NCBI GenBank assembly: GCA_963921335.3
Contig: CAWUFC020000002.1
Coordinates: 1,426,001 to 1,490,000, forward strand
Length of the DNA stretch: 64,000 nt
Origin: CAWUFC02 sp963921335
Lineage (GTDB): Bacteria; Pseudomonadota; Gammaproteobacteria; Pseudomonadales; Halieaceae
Reading direction: 5' to 3'
Shown here: positions 43,063-51,823 of the stretch, piece after piece
Layout of the letters: every line of letters starts with the position of its first letter
Numbering within the stretch: the first letter of the stretch is position 1
Program-made: the position numbers and the translations under genes
The notes under the pieces: generated by a model
The model's database searches: none
What the model was told of the DNA's origin: nothing
What the model saw: the letters and a program-made list of their open reading frames with translations, nothing else

Positions 43063-44166
43063 ATGCCCAGTATTCCTTTGAAGCTTGCCGCTGCTTTTAT
43101 CGTGTTCCTGTACGCTGCGATCGCCGCGGCGAACGACCGGGGCAGCATCGAACGCTCCATTGCCAACCTGACAGCGCTGGATGAGCAAAACAATCTGCAG
43201 GCGGATGGCCTGTTCGAACTCGGCACCCTGCACTGGAGTCGGCGGGACTACGCCCGCAACACCTATGAGAAGAACGATATGGCACGCCAGGCCAGTCGTT
43301 ATTTCGCACGCTACGGTCGTGAAGACGCACTCATGGCGTTCAAGTCCACGTCATTGTTTTGCCTGGAGCGAGTGCGACAATCCGAAACCCGCGGCATTCG
43401 GGTTGCAGAAGAGTTTAGTGCCTGCTCGTCGATGGCCTCGCGTTACATCGCCACCCCACAACTGGACCCGGAAATCCTGGCCCAACTAGCCGAGCAACGC
43501 CAAGCCAGCGCCGAGGAAGCCATATACGACATCAGCTACCGTTTTTCTGACTGGCCCTTCCTGTCGGTTAAGCGGCTGGGAGATTCGCTCCTGGAATCAG
43601 AGCTAGTTGAGCTGCAAACCGCCGATATTGAGCAGGCCTATATTGTGAGCCTGGAGACTCGGCTCGGACTGAATCACATGAAATCAGGAAAAGTACCGAG
43701 TGATCAGGATTACCGGGAGGCCATGGAGCAAATTCTGTTTATGCTCGAACAGCCCCTGAGCATGGAAAATCGTGACCAGTTGGAAACACTGCTCGGCCAG
43801 GTTTATATGGACACGGATATGGTGGCAGGCATGGGCCGGGAACTGATGCGCCAGGCCATGTCGGCCCTTTACGAGGCCAAGGCGGCGATGATCGTCTACC
43901 ATCTGGAGCAGCAACGCTTGCCAGCGCAACTCTCGGACACAGCTTACGACCCCTCGGGCCTGCCAGCCTATATCGACGATATTTCACTGCAAGGCAGTAC
44001 ACTGGCACTGACCTTCTCGTCACACGTTGCCGTGCCGTCTGCCCTGACCGGGCGGGCTCTGACCCGGGAAATCCGGGTCAGCAAGCAAAACACCCTTTTA
44101 GATGAGTGCAGCGCCAGCTCCGACATCCCCAGCAGTTACCTGCCTGCCGAACTGGGCTGCATCTGA
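43063..44166 (+). CDS. Secreted protein with pilin-like C-terminal domain
   Basis: 367 residues with a signal peptide (LAAAFIVFLYAAIAAAN). Residues 25-260 are helical and unrecognised. The last 105 residues follow the pattern of the globular part of Gram-negative type IV pilins: EAKAAMIVYHLEQQRLPAQL (the helix end, then the usual P after a glycine/leucine turn), YIDDISLQGSTLALTF (strands) and LLDECSASSDIPSSYLPAELGC, a C-terminal disulfide pair with the YLP-xx-C ending of pilins. There is no prepilin leader or conserved N-terminal helix with Glu5. A pilus role cannot be assumed. Confidence 0.65.
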   Translation: MPSIPLKLAAAFIVFLYAAIAAANDRGSIERSIANLTALDEQNNLQADGLFELGTLHWSRRDYARNTYEKNDMARQASRYFARYGREDALMAFKSTSLFCLERVRQSETRGIRVAEEFSACSSMASRYIATPQLDPEILAQLAEQRQASAEEAIYDISYRFSDWPFLSVKRLGDSLLESELVELQTADIEQAYIVSLETRLGLNHMKSGKVPSDQDYREAMEQILFMLEQPLSMENRDQLETLLGQVYMDTDMVAGMGRELMRQAMSALYEAKAAMIVYHLEQQRLPAQLSDTAYDPSGLPAYIDDISLQGSTLALTFSSHVAVPSALTGRALTREIRVSKQNTLLDECSASSDIPSSYLPAELGCI

Positions 44167-44170
44167 GCAC

Positions 44171-44545
44171 TCAGTAGCTCACCAGCTCTAGCTCAACGCC
44201 GTCGGGGTCATAGCAGTAGATTCGTCGACCAGGTTCGTAATCACCCTCCAGGTGAATCGGCACGCCCATATGTTCAAGTCTGCGCTGGTAAACCTCGACA
44301 TCGTCGACCTCAAAAGCAATATGGTTAAGCCCCGGCTTGTCATAGTCGGCCGGCGCCCTACCCGCCTTCGTCGCCTCAAACAGGGCAAGATAGCTGTGTT
44401 CATTACCCAGGTGCACAGCCCGCACAGGACCATCTGATTCTCTGGCTGACCCATCCCAGCGAAGGTCCAGATCAAACAACTCCCGGTAAAACTGCTGGCT
44501 GCGGTCGATGTCACTGACTGTGATGTTGGCATGTTCTAATCGCAT
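44171..44545 (-). CDS. VOC (glyoxalase/dioxygenase) superfamily protein
   Basis: 124 residues, one VOC domain with the two beta-alpha-beta-beta-beta units. LEHANITVSDIDRSQQFYREL holds the first metal His, GLNHIAFEVDDVEVYQRRL the second, and YCYDPDGVELELVSY the Glu. These are the metal residues of the superfamily. Possible roles include lactoylglutathione lyase, ring-cleaving dioxygenase or antibiotic resistance; none is shown. It is divergent from the XRE-cupin regulator, which may control it. Confidence 0.88.
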   Translation of the reverse strand: MRLEHANITVSDIDRSQQFYRELFDLDLRWDGSARESDGPVRAVHLGNEHSYLALFEATKAGRAPADYDKPGLNHIAFEVDDVEVYQRRLEHMGVPIHLEGDYEPGRRIYCYDPDGVELELVSY

Positions 44546-44599
44546 TGGCTCGTCCTCCTGTCCTATTCAAATTGTGGGAGTCATGCTGACATGAAGAAT

Positions 44600-44634
44600 G
44601 CGATATATCGCCCATTTCGCTAATATATTGCCCA
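44600..44634. promoter_or_regulatory. Two-copy operator candidate upstream of XRE-cupin gene
   Basis: The perfect palindrome GCGATATATCGC (44600-44611) is part of ATATATCGCCCA (44603-44614). A second copy, ATATATTGCCCA (44623-44634), begins exactly 20 bases later, or about two helical turns. They lie between the divergent VOC and XRE-cupin genes. Control of one or both genes by the XRE-cupin protein is inferred. Confidence 0.55.
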
Positions 44635-44667
44635 ATAGTCAATTAATGGATCAAACGGAGAACACTG

Positions 44668-45234
44668 ATGGATAACGAGGACATCGCCCAGTATCTGGCA
44701 GCCAACCTTCAAAAGCTCAGAAAGCAGCGCAACCTCAGCCAGGACAAGCTGGCCGAACAGGCAGAGATGCCCCGCTCTACCATCACTCACATGGAATCCG
44801 GTGACGGCAACCCTTCGCTGGCCAACCTGTGCAAAATCGCCAGCGCACTATCGGTCAGCATTGAGGAATTATTGTCCCGACCGCGACGCGAGTGCACGCT
44901 GTTAAAGGCGGAACAGGTGCCGGTGGTCAAGAAGTCAGCCGGTCGGGTCAAGGTTCACAAGCTGATGCCGGATCGGCTACGCGGCATTGAGATAGACCGC
45001 CTCGAGATTAGTGCCGGCAGTTCCATGGGCGGCAAGCCCCATTTGCCCGGCACCAAGGAGTACCTGGTCAGCCTGGACGGCGAAGTGACGGTCTCAGTTG
45101 AGGGGGAACAACACTGCGTGTATGCCGGCGACATTCTGGCTTTTCCGGGTGACCAGAAGCATGCATATCGCAATACCGGCAAAACCACCGCAGTTGCCCT
45201 GAGTGTGGTCTTGCCCCTGCCCTACCCCACCTAA
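44668..45234 (+). CDS. XRE-family regulator with C-terminal cupin domain
   Basis: 188 residues. Residues 8-65 are a Cro/CI helix-turn-helix (LRKQRNLSQDKLAEQAEMPRS then HMESGDGNPSLANLCKIASAL). Residues 110-185 are a cupin (GGKPHLPGTKEYLVSLDGEV, YAGDILAFPGDQKHAYRNTG). Such XRE-cupin proteins repress genes for small-molecule metabolism and sense a ligand in the cupin. Two operator-like copies lie just upstream. Its TAA overlaps the TAG of the converging KDPG aldolase gene (CTAA). Confidence 0.92.
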   Translation: MDNEDIAQYLAANLQKLRKQRNLSQDKLAEQAEMPRSTITHMESGDGNPSLANLCKIASALSVSIEELLSRPRRECTLLKAEQVPVVKKSAGRVKVHKLMPDRLRGIEIDRLEISAGSSMGGKPHLPGTKEYLVSLDGEVTVSVEGEQHCVYAGDILAFPGDQKHAYRNTGKTTAVALSVVLPLPYPT

Positions 45235-45806
45235 AGTGCAGGCACCATCCAGGAACCCCCCACGCAGATCACATTGGGCAAAGCCAGGAACTCTTTGTAG
45301 TTGGATTCGTTCAAGCCACCGGTCGGGCAAAACCGGTACTGGGGCATGGGCGCGGCCATCGATTTCAGCAGGGCCACGCCGCCCACGGCTACTGCCGGGA
45401 ACAGCTTGAAAAATTCAAGGCCCAACTCTCCCCCGCGCAGCACCTCTGAAGGTGTAGCCACCCCGGGCAAATAGGGCACACCCAGTTGCTGAGAGGCGCC
45501 GATCAGCGTCTCGGTCATGGCGGGGCTAATCACCATATCGACCCCTAGCTCGCTGACCTGCTGCATTTGTTCGGGCGTGGTGACGGTACCGGCCGCCACC
45601 AGCATATCCGGGCAAGCGGCTCTCACTGAGTGAATAGCCTCGATTGCTGCGGCCGTGCGCAGCGTGATTTCAATGGCGTGAATACCCCGCTCCTGCAGTG
45701 CGGCCGCCAAGGGCAAGGCATCTTCGACACGATCGATGGTCACGACAGGCAACAGCTCTACTGCTGTCAGCATGGATTCCAGACGCTGGTTCAGTTTCGC
45801 TTGCAT
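45231..45806 (-). CDS. eda: KDPG/KHG aldolase, short C-terminus
   Basis: 191 residues from ATG 45806. VVTIDRVEDALPLAAAL, HAIEITLRTAAAIEAI (catalytic Glu region), VAAGTVTTPEQMQ, FFKLFPA (Schiff-base Lys in KLFPA) and FCPTGGLNESNYKEFL are all KDPG aldolase blocks. It splits 2-keto-3-deoxy-6-phosphogluconate to pyruvate and glyceraldehyde-3-phosphate in the Entner-Doudoroff pathway. The protein stops at GGSWMVPAL, about 20 residues short of the E. coli enzyme, whose final helix is missing. No other pathway gene is close. Confidence 0.9.
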   Translation of the reverse strand: MQAKLNQRLESMLTAVELLPVVTIDRVEDALPLAAALQERGIHAIEITLRTAAAIEAIHSVRAACPDMLVAAGTVTTPEQMQQVSELGVDMVISPAMTETLIGASQQLGVPYLPGVATPSEVLRGGELGLEFFKLFPAVAVGGVALLKSMAAPMPQYRFCPTGGLNESNYKEFLALPNVICVGGSWMVPAL

Positions 45807-45876
45807 ATGGGCCTCAGGGAGCAAAACCCTATGATACAATGCGCCGCTCGCCAAGCCGAACTCTGACAAGCATAAC

Positions 45877-46650
45877 GTGGCTTCCAAGCACCACTACTAC
45901 CTCGACTTCTTTCGCCTCAGTGTCATCGCACAATTCAGTCGCGATGCGTCGCGCAATCGCCTGGGTTACGCCTGGTGGGTCCTGGAGCCGGCACTGATGC
46001 TGGCGGTCTTTTATGTGGTATTTGGCCTGATCCTCCAGCGCGGCGGCCCAGGTTTTATCTACGACCTGCTGGTCGGTGTCACCCTGTGGAGCTGGTTCTC
46101 CAACACTATGCAAAAAAGCACCGCGTCGATAAGTCGTTCTGCACAACTGATGCAGCAAATCTATATACCCAAGCAACTGCTGCCCCTGATCAGCGTTAGC
46201 GCTGAAGCGCTCAAAGCACTGATACTGGTGATTATCCTGTTGTTCATCCTTGCCATTACCATCGGCCCAAGTGCCACCTGGCTCTGGCTACCATTAATTC
46301 TGGCCTTACAGCTATTGTTTGGCACTGCCTGCGGCATGATCACAGCTCACCTGCTGCCTTTTATGAACGATGTGAAGTACATCGTCACCATGGTCCTGCG
46401 CCTGGCTATGTTCTTATCAGGCGTGTTCTATCGCATTGATGTCGCTGTACCCGAGGCATACCGCGACTACCTGATGCTAAACCCCCTGGCCACCCTGATT
46501 GCGGAGGCGAGGAACGTGCTGGTATCCGGCTCACCCCCGCAATTGGATTGGCTACTATACGTCTTTGCGATCTCTCTGGTATTGCTGATCATCGGCTATT
46601 GGCTGATCAAGCGTCATGACCGGGTCTACCCCAGGTTACTCTCACGATGA
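45877..46650 (+). CDS. ABC-2 polysaccharide export permease (Wzm/KpsM-like)
   Basis: 257 residues from GTG 45877; six membrane helices. FSRDASRNRLGYAWWVLEPALM and LFGLILQRGG-type blocks are those of ABC-2 permeases that export O-antigen or capsule, and the long RDYLMLNPLATLIAEARNVLVSG is a typical region before the last helices. ATG of the ATPase gene overlaps its stop. It should export a lipid-linked polysaccharide across the inner membrane. No glycosyltransferases are seen here. Confidence 0.88.
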   Translation: MASKHHYYLDFFRLSVIAQFSRDASRNRLGYAWWVLEPALMLAVFYVVFGLILQRGGPGFIYDLLVGVTLWSWFSNTMQKSTASISRSAQLMQQIYIPKQLLPLISVSAEALKALILVIILLFILAITIGPSATWLWLPLILALQLLFGTACGMITAHLLPFMNDVKYIVTMVLRLAMFLSGVFYRIDVAVPEAYRDYLMLNPLATLIAEARNVLVSGSPPQLDWLLYVFAISLVLLIIGYWLIKRHDRVYPRLLSR

Positions 46651-47330
46651 TGTTACTGGAGGCCAAAGATCTCGGGGTCATGTACGAGCGTGGCAGAAGA
46701 CTCTTCAGGCGCGGTGAAATCCAGTGGGTGTTCCATGGCGTCAGTTTTGAGCTGGAAAGTGGCGACAGCCTGGGCGTGATTGGCGGAAACGGTGCCGGTA
46801 AAAGCACGCTACTGCGGGTGTTGGCCGGCATCATCGAGAGCGACGAGGGCGAACTGGTCAACCATGGCGCCAGAACCGCGCTAATGTCCCTGGCCGGAGG
46901 TTACTACCCGGAACTGAGCGGGCGCGACAATATTGTGCTAGGTGGCGTGTTGCTGGGCTTTACCGAGGCAGAAGTTCGCGGACACATGCAGGAGATTATC
47001 GACTTCGCAGAGCTAGGCAAGCACATCGACAAACCGGTGAGCACCTATTCTGCCGGCATGAAGGCACGGCTTAACTTCTCCCGCGCGACCATGCTTCAAG
47101 CCGACATACTGCTGATTGACGAAGTACTGTCCGTGGGCGACCGCCACTTTCGGGAAAAGTGTGAGGCACTCATGCGCGACCGCATCGCTTCGGACCAAAC
47201 CGTGGTGTATGTCTCGCACAATGAAAAAAGCGTGGCCGAGCTGTGCGATCGAGCCCTTTGGATCGACTCTGGGGGAATGCGCGCACTGGGGCCAGCCAAA
47301 GAAATTGTGGAACAATACCTGGCCAGTTGA
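46647..47330 (+). CDS. ABC polysaccharide export ATPase (Wzt/KpsT-like)
   Basis: 227 residues. Walker A GGNGAGKST, signature YSAGMKARLNFS, Walker B DILLIDEVLSVGD and H-loop VSHNEKS. The YSAGM form of the signature is usual for Wzt/KpsT/TagH exporters. It lacks the C-terminal carbohydrate-binding domain of long Wzt proteins, so it resembles the short KpsT class. ATGATG occurs at its start (46647 or 46650). Confidence 0.9.
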   Translation: MMLLEAKDLGVMYERGRRLFRRGEIQWVFHGVSFELESGDSLGVIGGNGAGKSTLLRVLAGIIESDEGELVNHGARTALMSLAGGYYPELSGRDNIVLGGVLLGFTEAEVRGHMQEIIDFAELGKHIDKPVSTYSAGMKARLNFSRATMLQADILLIDEVLSVGDRHFREKCEALMRDRIASDQTVVYVSHNEKSVAELCDRALWIDSGGMRALGPAKEIVEQYLAS

Positions 47331-47343
47331 TGTCATAGCCCTT

Positions 47344-47913
47344 ATGAACAGATTGATATTTCTTGTATTGCTGGCCCTGAGCCAGCCTATTCAGGCGGCG
47401 GACGCTTATTTTGCCGGTGGTTGTTTCTGGTGCATGGAGGCGGCCTACCAGGATGTGGACGGAGTCGACGACGTGATTTCCGGCTTCACCGGCGGCAGCC
47501 TGCCCAACCCTACTTATAAAAGTGATCACAGCGGCCACTATGAAGCCGTCAAAGTCTCCTATGATCCTGACAAGATCAGCTATCAGGAGCTGCTGGACCT
47601 GTACTGGGTGAACATTGACCCTTTCGATCCACGCGGACAATTCTGTGACAAGGGACTCAGCTACCGCGCCGCCCTGTTCTACAGCAACGCCGAGGAGCAG
47701 GCCTTACAAGAGGCTTCACTACAGCGCGTGATCAAACGCTTCCCGGAGCAGAATGTCGTCACGGAAGTACTGCCGGTGACCGAATTTTGGCCGGTTGAGG
47801 AATACCATCAGGACTATTACCTGAAAAACCCGCTGCGTTATCGCTATTACCGCTATGGCTGTGGCCGCGACCAGCGACTGGAACAGATCTGGGGCGAAGA
47901 CGCCCGTCACTGA
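47344..47913 (+). CDS. msrA: Exported peptide-methionine (S)-S-oxide reductase
   Basis: 189 residues from ATG 47344. A signal peptide (LIFLVLLALSQPIQA) is followed by YFAGGCFWCMEAAYQ, where Cys27 is the catalytic residue. GFTGGSLPNPTY, HYEAVKVSYDP, RGQFCDKGLSYRAALFY and EEYHQDYYLKNP are also MsrA blocks. It should repair methionine sulfoxide in periplasmic proteins, using an electron donor not encoded here. It starts 13 bases after the ABC exporter. Confidence 0.94.
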   Translation: MNRLIFLVLLALSQPIQAADAYFAGGCFWCMEAAYQDVDGVDDVISGFTGGSLPNPTYKSDHSGHYEAVKVSYDPDKISYQELLDLYWVNIDPFDPRGQFCDKGLSYRAALFYSNAEEQALQEASLQRVIKRFPEQNVVTEVLPVTEFWPVEEYHQDYYLKNPLRYRYYRYGCGRDQRLEQIWGEDARH

Positions 47914-49154
47914 ATCGATTCAACCGGGATATCGAAGTGTTCCTGGTAGTTTCTAAACAAGCCTCGTACCTCGTCCTCACTCATGCCAATATCTGCCAGC
48001 CGGTATGAATGCTTGCCATGCTTGTCAGCGGGGTTCGAATCGAGAAACTGCTGGATATTCCCCGCTGCCTCATCACTCAGGTTCAGACCGAAGTGATCAT
48101 ACACGTCGCGCACCGCCTGTAACTGGTCTGACATAAAGTCGCGAAAGTACAAATCGTAAACCTGCTTTTCTGGCAGCTGCCCGGATTTGCGGAACTCAAT
48201 AGTGCGCTCATAGCCCCTCGCCAGTTCACGGGCATAAGCCATGGCCACTTCCTTGATGTCCACATGATCGCTGCACATGCTGCGCAACATCGCCACCAGG
48301 GAACTGATCGACACCAGGATACGGGCAGGATCACGGTGCGTTTGAACCACCAGTGCATCGGGGTACTGGCGCAACACCTGGTCGACGTGCCACAGGTGCT
48401 GGGGCGTTTTCAGGGCCCAACGCTCACCAGGCTTCTTCCATTGCAGCACCTGCAAAAACTTGTGGTGAAAGGCCAGCGCAGAGCTCATATCCGCCCCAGT
48501 GACCCAGTGCTCATAGCCGGGCACCTTGAACTGCACGTTGTACATCATCGAGGCAAAAGCATAAGTAGTGATCACTGTGCATTCCTGGGCTCTTTGGGCT
48601 CCCATGGGATGCATGGTTTTGAAGGCGGGCACCAACTTGTCCACCTGCGCCAGCTCCTTGTCCTGGGCCGCAATTCGCGGGTCAGTGAGATAAGTCGCTT
48701 CCTCAGGTGGCGGAATCGGGTGGGCGCACTCCCAGGTCAACGGCACCCGGGTGGCCGGGTCCATCGCCAACAAATCGTGAAAAATCGTAGTGCCGGTGCG
48801 GGGCGGACCAATCACCATAATGGGCGCACGCACTGCCTGCTGTTCGATTTCGGGATGCTGCTTACAGAGGTCGATGATCTTGAGACGGTATTCGAGGCAG
48901 CGCTTGATATCACCTTTTGCAACCAAGCGGCCAAAGGTCGTCAGTTCGGCCTCGTTTTCCAGAGAATCCAGCAGCCGCTGCAGACCCTCACTGATATCAT
49001 CACCAAAATCTGAGAGACCCGTCTCTTTAACCGCATTGTCCATTAGCGCTTCGGCATTGAGGCCGACCGGCTCAAGACCGATGCCGTTCAAGCCCTTGCC
49101 GGCCAAGTTGACCAGCTTCAGTGCCAATGGCAATTGGGTAGGTTCAAAACTCAC
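47907..49154 (-). CDS. Sulfotransferase family protein
   Basis: 415 residues from GTG 49154. IMVIGPPRTGTTIFHDLLA near residue 108 is the PAPS phosphosulfate loop. WALKTPQHLWHVDQVLRQYPDALVVQTHRDPARI holds the 3'-phosphate loop with THRDP. This is the long bacterial Sulfotransfer_3 class with extra N- and C-terminal helices. Sulfate acceptor unknown. Its TGA overlaps the end of msrA by seven bases. No PAPS synthesis genes are seen. Confidence 0.9.
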   Translation of the reverse strand: MSFEPTQLPLALKLVNLAGKGLNGIGLEPVGLNAEALMDNAVKETGLSDFGDDISEGLQRLLDSLENEAELTTFGRLVAKGDIKRCLEYRLKIIDLCKQHPEIEQQAVRAPIMVIGPPRTGTTIFHDLLAMDPATRVPLTWECAHPIPPPEEATYLTDPRIAAQDKELAQVDKLVPAFKTMHPMGAQRAQECTVITTYAFASMMYNVQFKVPGYEHWVTGADMSSALAFHHKFLQVLQWKKPGERWALKTPQHLWHVDQVLRQYPDALVVQTHRDPARILVSISSLVAMLRSMCSDHVDIKEVAMAYARELARGYERTIEFRKSGQLPEKQVYDLYFRDFMSDQLQAVRDVYDHFGLNLSDEAAGNIQQFLDSNPADKHGKHSYRLADIGMSEDEVRGLFRNYQEHFDIPVESIQ

Positions 49155-49234
49155 AGGCGCAACTCCCGGCCAAATAGGCTAATCTAACGACATTCGCCGC
49201 TGGCGAGAAGTCTTTAAGTGCAAGGAGAGTACAG

Positions 49235-49831
49235 ATGTTTAAACGTATCGCCATCACCGTCTTGATGCTGGGCCTCGCCGCCTGCGCCAGCGAGCCGCCA
49301 CAGCCACAAGTGGATTTCAATCGCGAGTACGATTTCAAAAGCGTTAAGACCATCGCTTTTTATCACGGTAGTGGTGAAGCTTCTGGCAGCACCAGTGGAC
49401 AGGTCTGGTTGAATGACATGGTTCATAACCGTGTCGACGAGGCGCTGGCCAATGCACTGCGCGGCAAAGGCTTTGAAATCATCAAGGATGAGAAGGCCGC
49501 GGACATGCTGATTGCCTGGCATCTGTCCACTGAAGAGAAGACTGACGTGCGCACCTACAATACCGGCATGTCCTATGGCTACGGGCCCTACGGCTACAGG
49601 GGCTATGGCTGCTATAACTGTGGCGGCACCGATGTTCGGGTCAGGCAGTACACCCAAGGCACCTTCGTGGTGGACATGATCGACCCCGAGATCAAGCAGG
49701 CCGTGTGGCGCAGCGTGGTGCAGTCGAAACTCAAAGGTGAAGCCAGCCAGAACCAGGGTGATTACGACGTGGCAGCCCTGCGCATCATGGCTGAGTTCCC
49801 GCCGCACATGCTGGCAGCGACCCCCAACTAA
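49235..49831 (+). CDS. DUF4136 lipoprotein
   Basis: 198 residues. The signal MFKRIAITVLMLGLAACASE has the lipobox LAAC. VDFNREYDFKSVKTIAFYHG, VDEALANALRGKGFEII and ADMLIAWHLSTEEKTDV are the blocks of the DUF4136 family. A Gly/Tyr-rich run (YGYGPYGYRGYGCYNCGG) sits in the middle and the end has TFVVDMIDPEIKQAVWRSVV. Function unknown. It shares CTAA with the converging MscS gene. Confidence 0.9.
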   Translation: MFKRIAITVLMLGLAACASEPPQPQVDFNREYDFKSVKTIAFYHGSGEASGSTSGQVWLNDMVHNRVDEALANALRGKGFEIIKDEKAADMLIAWHLSTEEKTDVRTYNTGMSYGYGPYGYRGYGCYNCGGTDVRVRQYTQGTFVVDMIDPEIKQAVWRSVVQSKLKGEASQNQGDYDVAALRIMAEFPPHMLAATPN

Positions 49832-51063
49832 GACTTACTCGATTCCCCCAGGCGCGCCAGGTCCGCGCCTGCGGGCTCCTGAAACAGCTGTAAGCCGAAC
49901 TCCGGCACGATTGCCAGCAGGTGATCGAAAATATCACCCTGAATATCTTCGTAATCGTTCCATGCCGTGGTATTGGTAAAACAATACAACTCGATGGGTA
50001 GGCCCTGGGGACCCGGGGGCAGCTGCCGTACTAGCAAGGTCATGCCCTTGTGGATCTTCGGGTGATTGCGCAGGTAGTTAAAGGCATAAGCGCGAAACGT
50101 GCCCACATTGGTCAGGCGACGCAGATTAACGTTGGGTCCCACATCCTCCAGGAAATCACTTTGCAGCCCCTCGTTGTAGGTTTCCAGGTCCGACTGTTTA
50201 CCATCAATATATTCCGCCAGCAGGCTGAAGCGTTTAAATCGCTCGACTTCGGTCTCCCGCAGAAAGCGGATGCTGTTGGCATCGAGGTAAACCGAGCGCT
50301 TGATTCGTCGCCCTCCTGAGGCAGACATACCGCGCCAGTTCTTGAAAGAACCACTAATCAGGCGGTGGGTGGGAATGGTGGTGATGGTCTTGTCCCAGTT
50401 CTGAACCTTGATGGTGTGCAGCTCTACATCCACGACGTCGCCGTCGGCGCCAAACTCCGGCACTTCGATCCAGTCACCGACCCGCACCATGTCCTGTGCG
50501 GTGAGTTGCACACTGGCCACCAGCGACAGAATGGTATCTTTGAATACCAGCAGCAGCACCGCGGTCATCGCGCCGAAGCCACTCAGCAAAATCACCGGCG
50601 ACTGATTCAGCAGCGCCGATATAAACAGCAGGAACCCCAGAATAAGAACAATCAGCTGCAGCAGTTGTACAAAGCCCTTGATCGGTCGATCCCCCGATTC
50701 TGGGCGTTGCTCATAAATGGCATTGGCCGCACCGAGCACCGCGGTGGCGGTCAGGGTCAGAATGACGATCATGTAGGCACTGGTCAGGTTCAATACCTGA
50801 TCGCGCAGACTTTCACCCAGGCCGGGCAACAGGTCGATACCCAGGTAAATAATGTAAGCAGGCACCAGCTGGGCCAGTCGAGCAAACACCCGGAACTGAA
50901 TGAGCGCATCGTCCCAGGTGTGCGCTGTGCGATGCGCAAAAGCCCTCACAGCAGTCACCAGGAAACGGTTGGTGAGCCAGTATGCGATTCCGGCCGCCAC
51001 CAACAGCAACAACACGGAGACCAGCTCCGGTAATAATGGATGAATATCTGACAAAGCCTGCAC
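49828..51063 (-). CDS. Mechanosensitive ion channel, YbdG/MscM-like
   Basis: 411 residues from GTG 51063, chosen because GGAGA lies seven bases upstream; an earlier GTG at 51153 would add 30 residues with no clear meaning. About five membrane helices are followed by the MscS core: SGFGAMTAVLLLVFKDTILSLVAS (pore helix) and VRVGDWIEVPEFGADGDVVDVELHTIKVQNWD. The C-terminal domain (RRIKRSVYLDANSIRFL and TNVGTFRAYAFNYLR) matches YbdG-type channels of about 415 residues. It should open on membrane tension to release solutes during hypo-osmotic shock. Confidence 0.92.
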   Translation of the reverse strand: MQALSDIHPLLPELVSVLLLLVAAGIAYWLTNRFLVTAVRAFAHRTAHTWDDALIQFRVFARLAQLVPAYIIYLGIDLLPGLGESLRDQVLNLTSAYMIVILTLTATAVLGAANAIYEQRPESGDRPIKGFVQLLQLIVLILGFLLFISALLNQSPVILLSGFGAMTAVLLLVFKDTILSLVASVQLTAQDMVRVGDWIEVPEFGADGDVVDVELHTIKVQNWDKTITTIPTHRLISGSFKNWRGMSASGGRRIKRSVYLDANSIRFLRETEVERFKRFSLLAEYIDGKQSDLETYNEGLQSDFLEDVGPNVNLRRLTNVGTFRAYAFNYLRNHPKIHKGMTLLVRQLPPGPQGLPIELYCFTNTTAWNDYEDIQGDIFDHLLAIVPEFGLQLFQEPAGADLARLGESSKS

Positions 51064-51241
51064 TGCCGTGTCTCCGCAGAAGGGTAAAAACCGGCAGTCT
51101 AGCACGGCAAAAAATGTGACCTGTCTCACAAAAATACGCGGAGCCACTGACACAGATCACAAATATTCCCACTTTGGCGCAAAACCTGGGGCCAGCCTTG
51201 TAGTCTAAGCGTAAAGAAGGCACTCAACTGGGAATGGTCCC

Positions 51242-51682
51242 ATGGAACATACGCAAATAAACAAGAACCTAATCATCGCGCGACGCGCGCTGGCGTTGCT
51301 GGCAGCACCTGTATTGGTCACCACGCTGGCAACGATGGCCAAGATGGATAACGCCGATGCCATCGACCAAGTCACCAAGCTTGAGGCCATCAGCCCAGCC
51401 GAGAGAGTGTTTCGGCGCGACTGGGGCAGCGCCGCCCCGGACGTCTACGCGCGCATAGCCGCCGCCTTCAATGCCGAAACGATGAATGGCGTGGAACTCA
51501 AGCGCGTGGAGTGCCGCAGTGAGTTGTGCAAAGTGGTTTACTCTGCCGAGCCGGGCATCAAGGTCACGCGCCTGCTGCCCCGGGAACTGGCTGATACCTT
51601 TAACAAACTGGTGACAGTACATGGTCAACAGTCGATAGATTCTGAGTCTCTGGTTTACATCGAGGTTCCGCGCAGCGCCTGA
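51242..51682 (+). CDS. Small exported protein with ECRSELC motif
   Basis: 146 residues. An N-terminal hydrophobic segment (ALALLAAPVLVTTLATMA) could be a signal or anchor. The rest is a compact domain with VECRSELCKVVYS and a later strand VYIEVPR. The ECRxxLC pair is seen in many uncharacterised gammaproteobacterial secreted proteins and could form a disulfide. No function is assigned. A strong terminator follows. Confidence 0.75.
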   Translation: MEHTQINKNLIIARRALALLAAPVLVTTLATMAKMDNADAIDQVTKLEAISPAERVFRRDWGSAAPDVYARIAAAFNAETMNGVELKRVECRSELCKVVYSAEPGIKVTRLLPRELADTFNKLVTVHGQQSIDSESLVYIEVPRSA

Positions 51683-51708
51683 CGGCGAGCGGAATCCTGC
51701 TGCTTTAT

Positions 51709-51733
51709 GGCCGCTATTCAGCGGCCTTTTTTT
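51709..51733 (+). terminator. Rho-independent terminator
   Basis: GGCCGC (51709-51714), loop TATTCA, GCGGCC (51721-51726) and seven T. It ends the transcript of the small exported protein gene. Confidence 0.9.
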
Positions 51734-51823
51734 GCCCAAAATACATCCGGCATGCTTTACCGCTATCAGCTACACTTCTTATACTTCCGTATTGGCAAAA
51801 ACGAATAACAAGGCAGGAACAGC

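Noticed and set aside
45877..47330. O-antigen or capsule biosynthesis cluster around the Wzm/Wzt pair
   Set aside because: Only the exporter pair is present; no glycosyltransferase or sugar nucleotide gene flanks it, and the neighbours (KDPG aldolase, MsrA) are unrelated.
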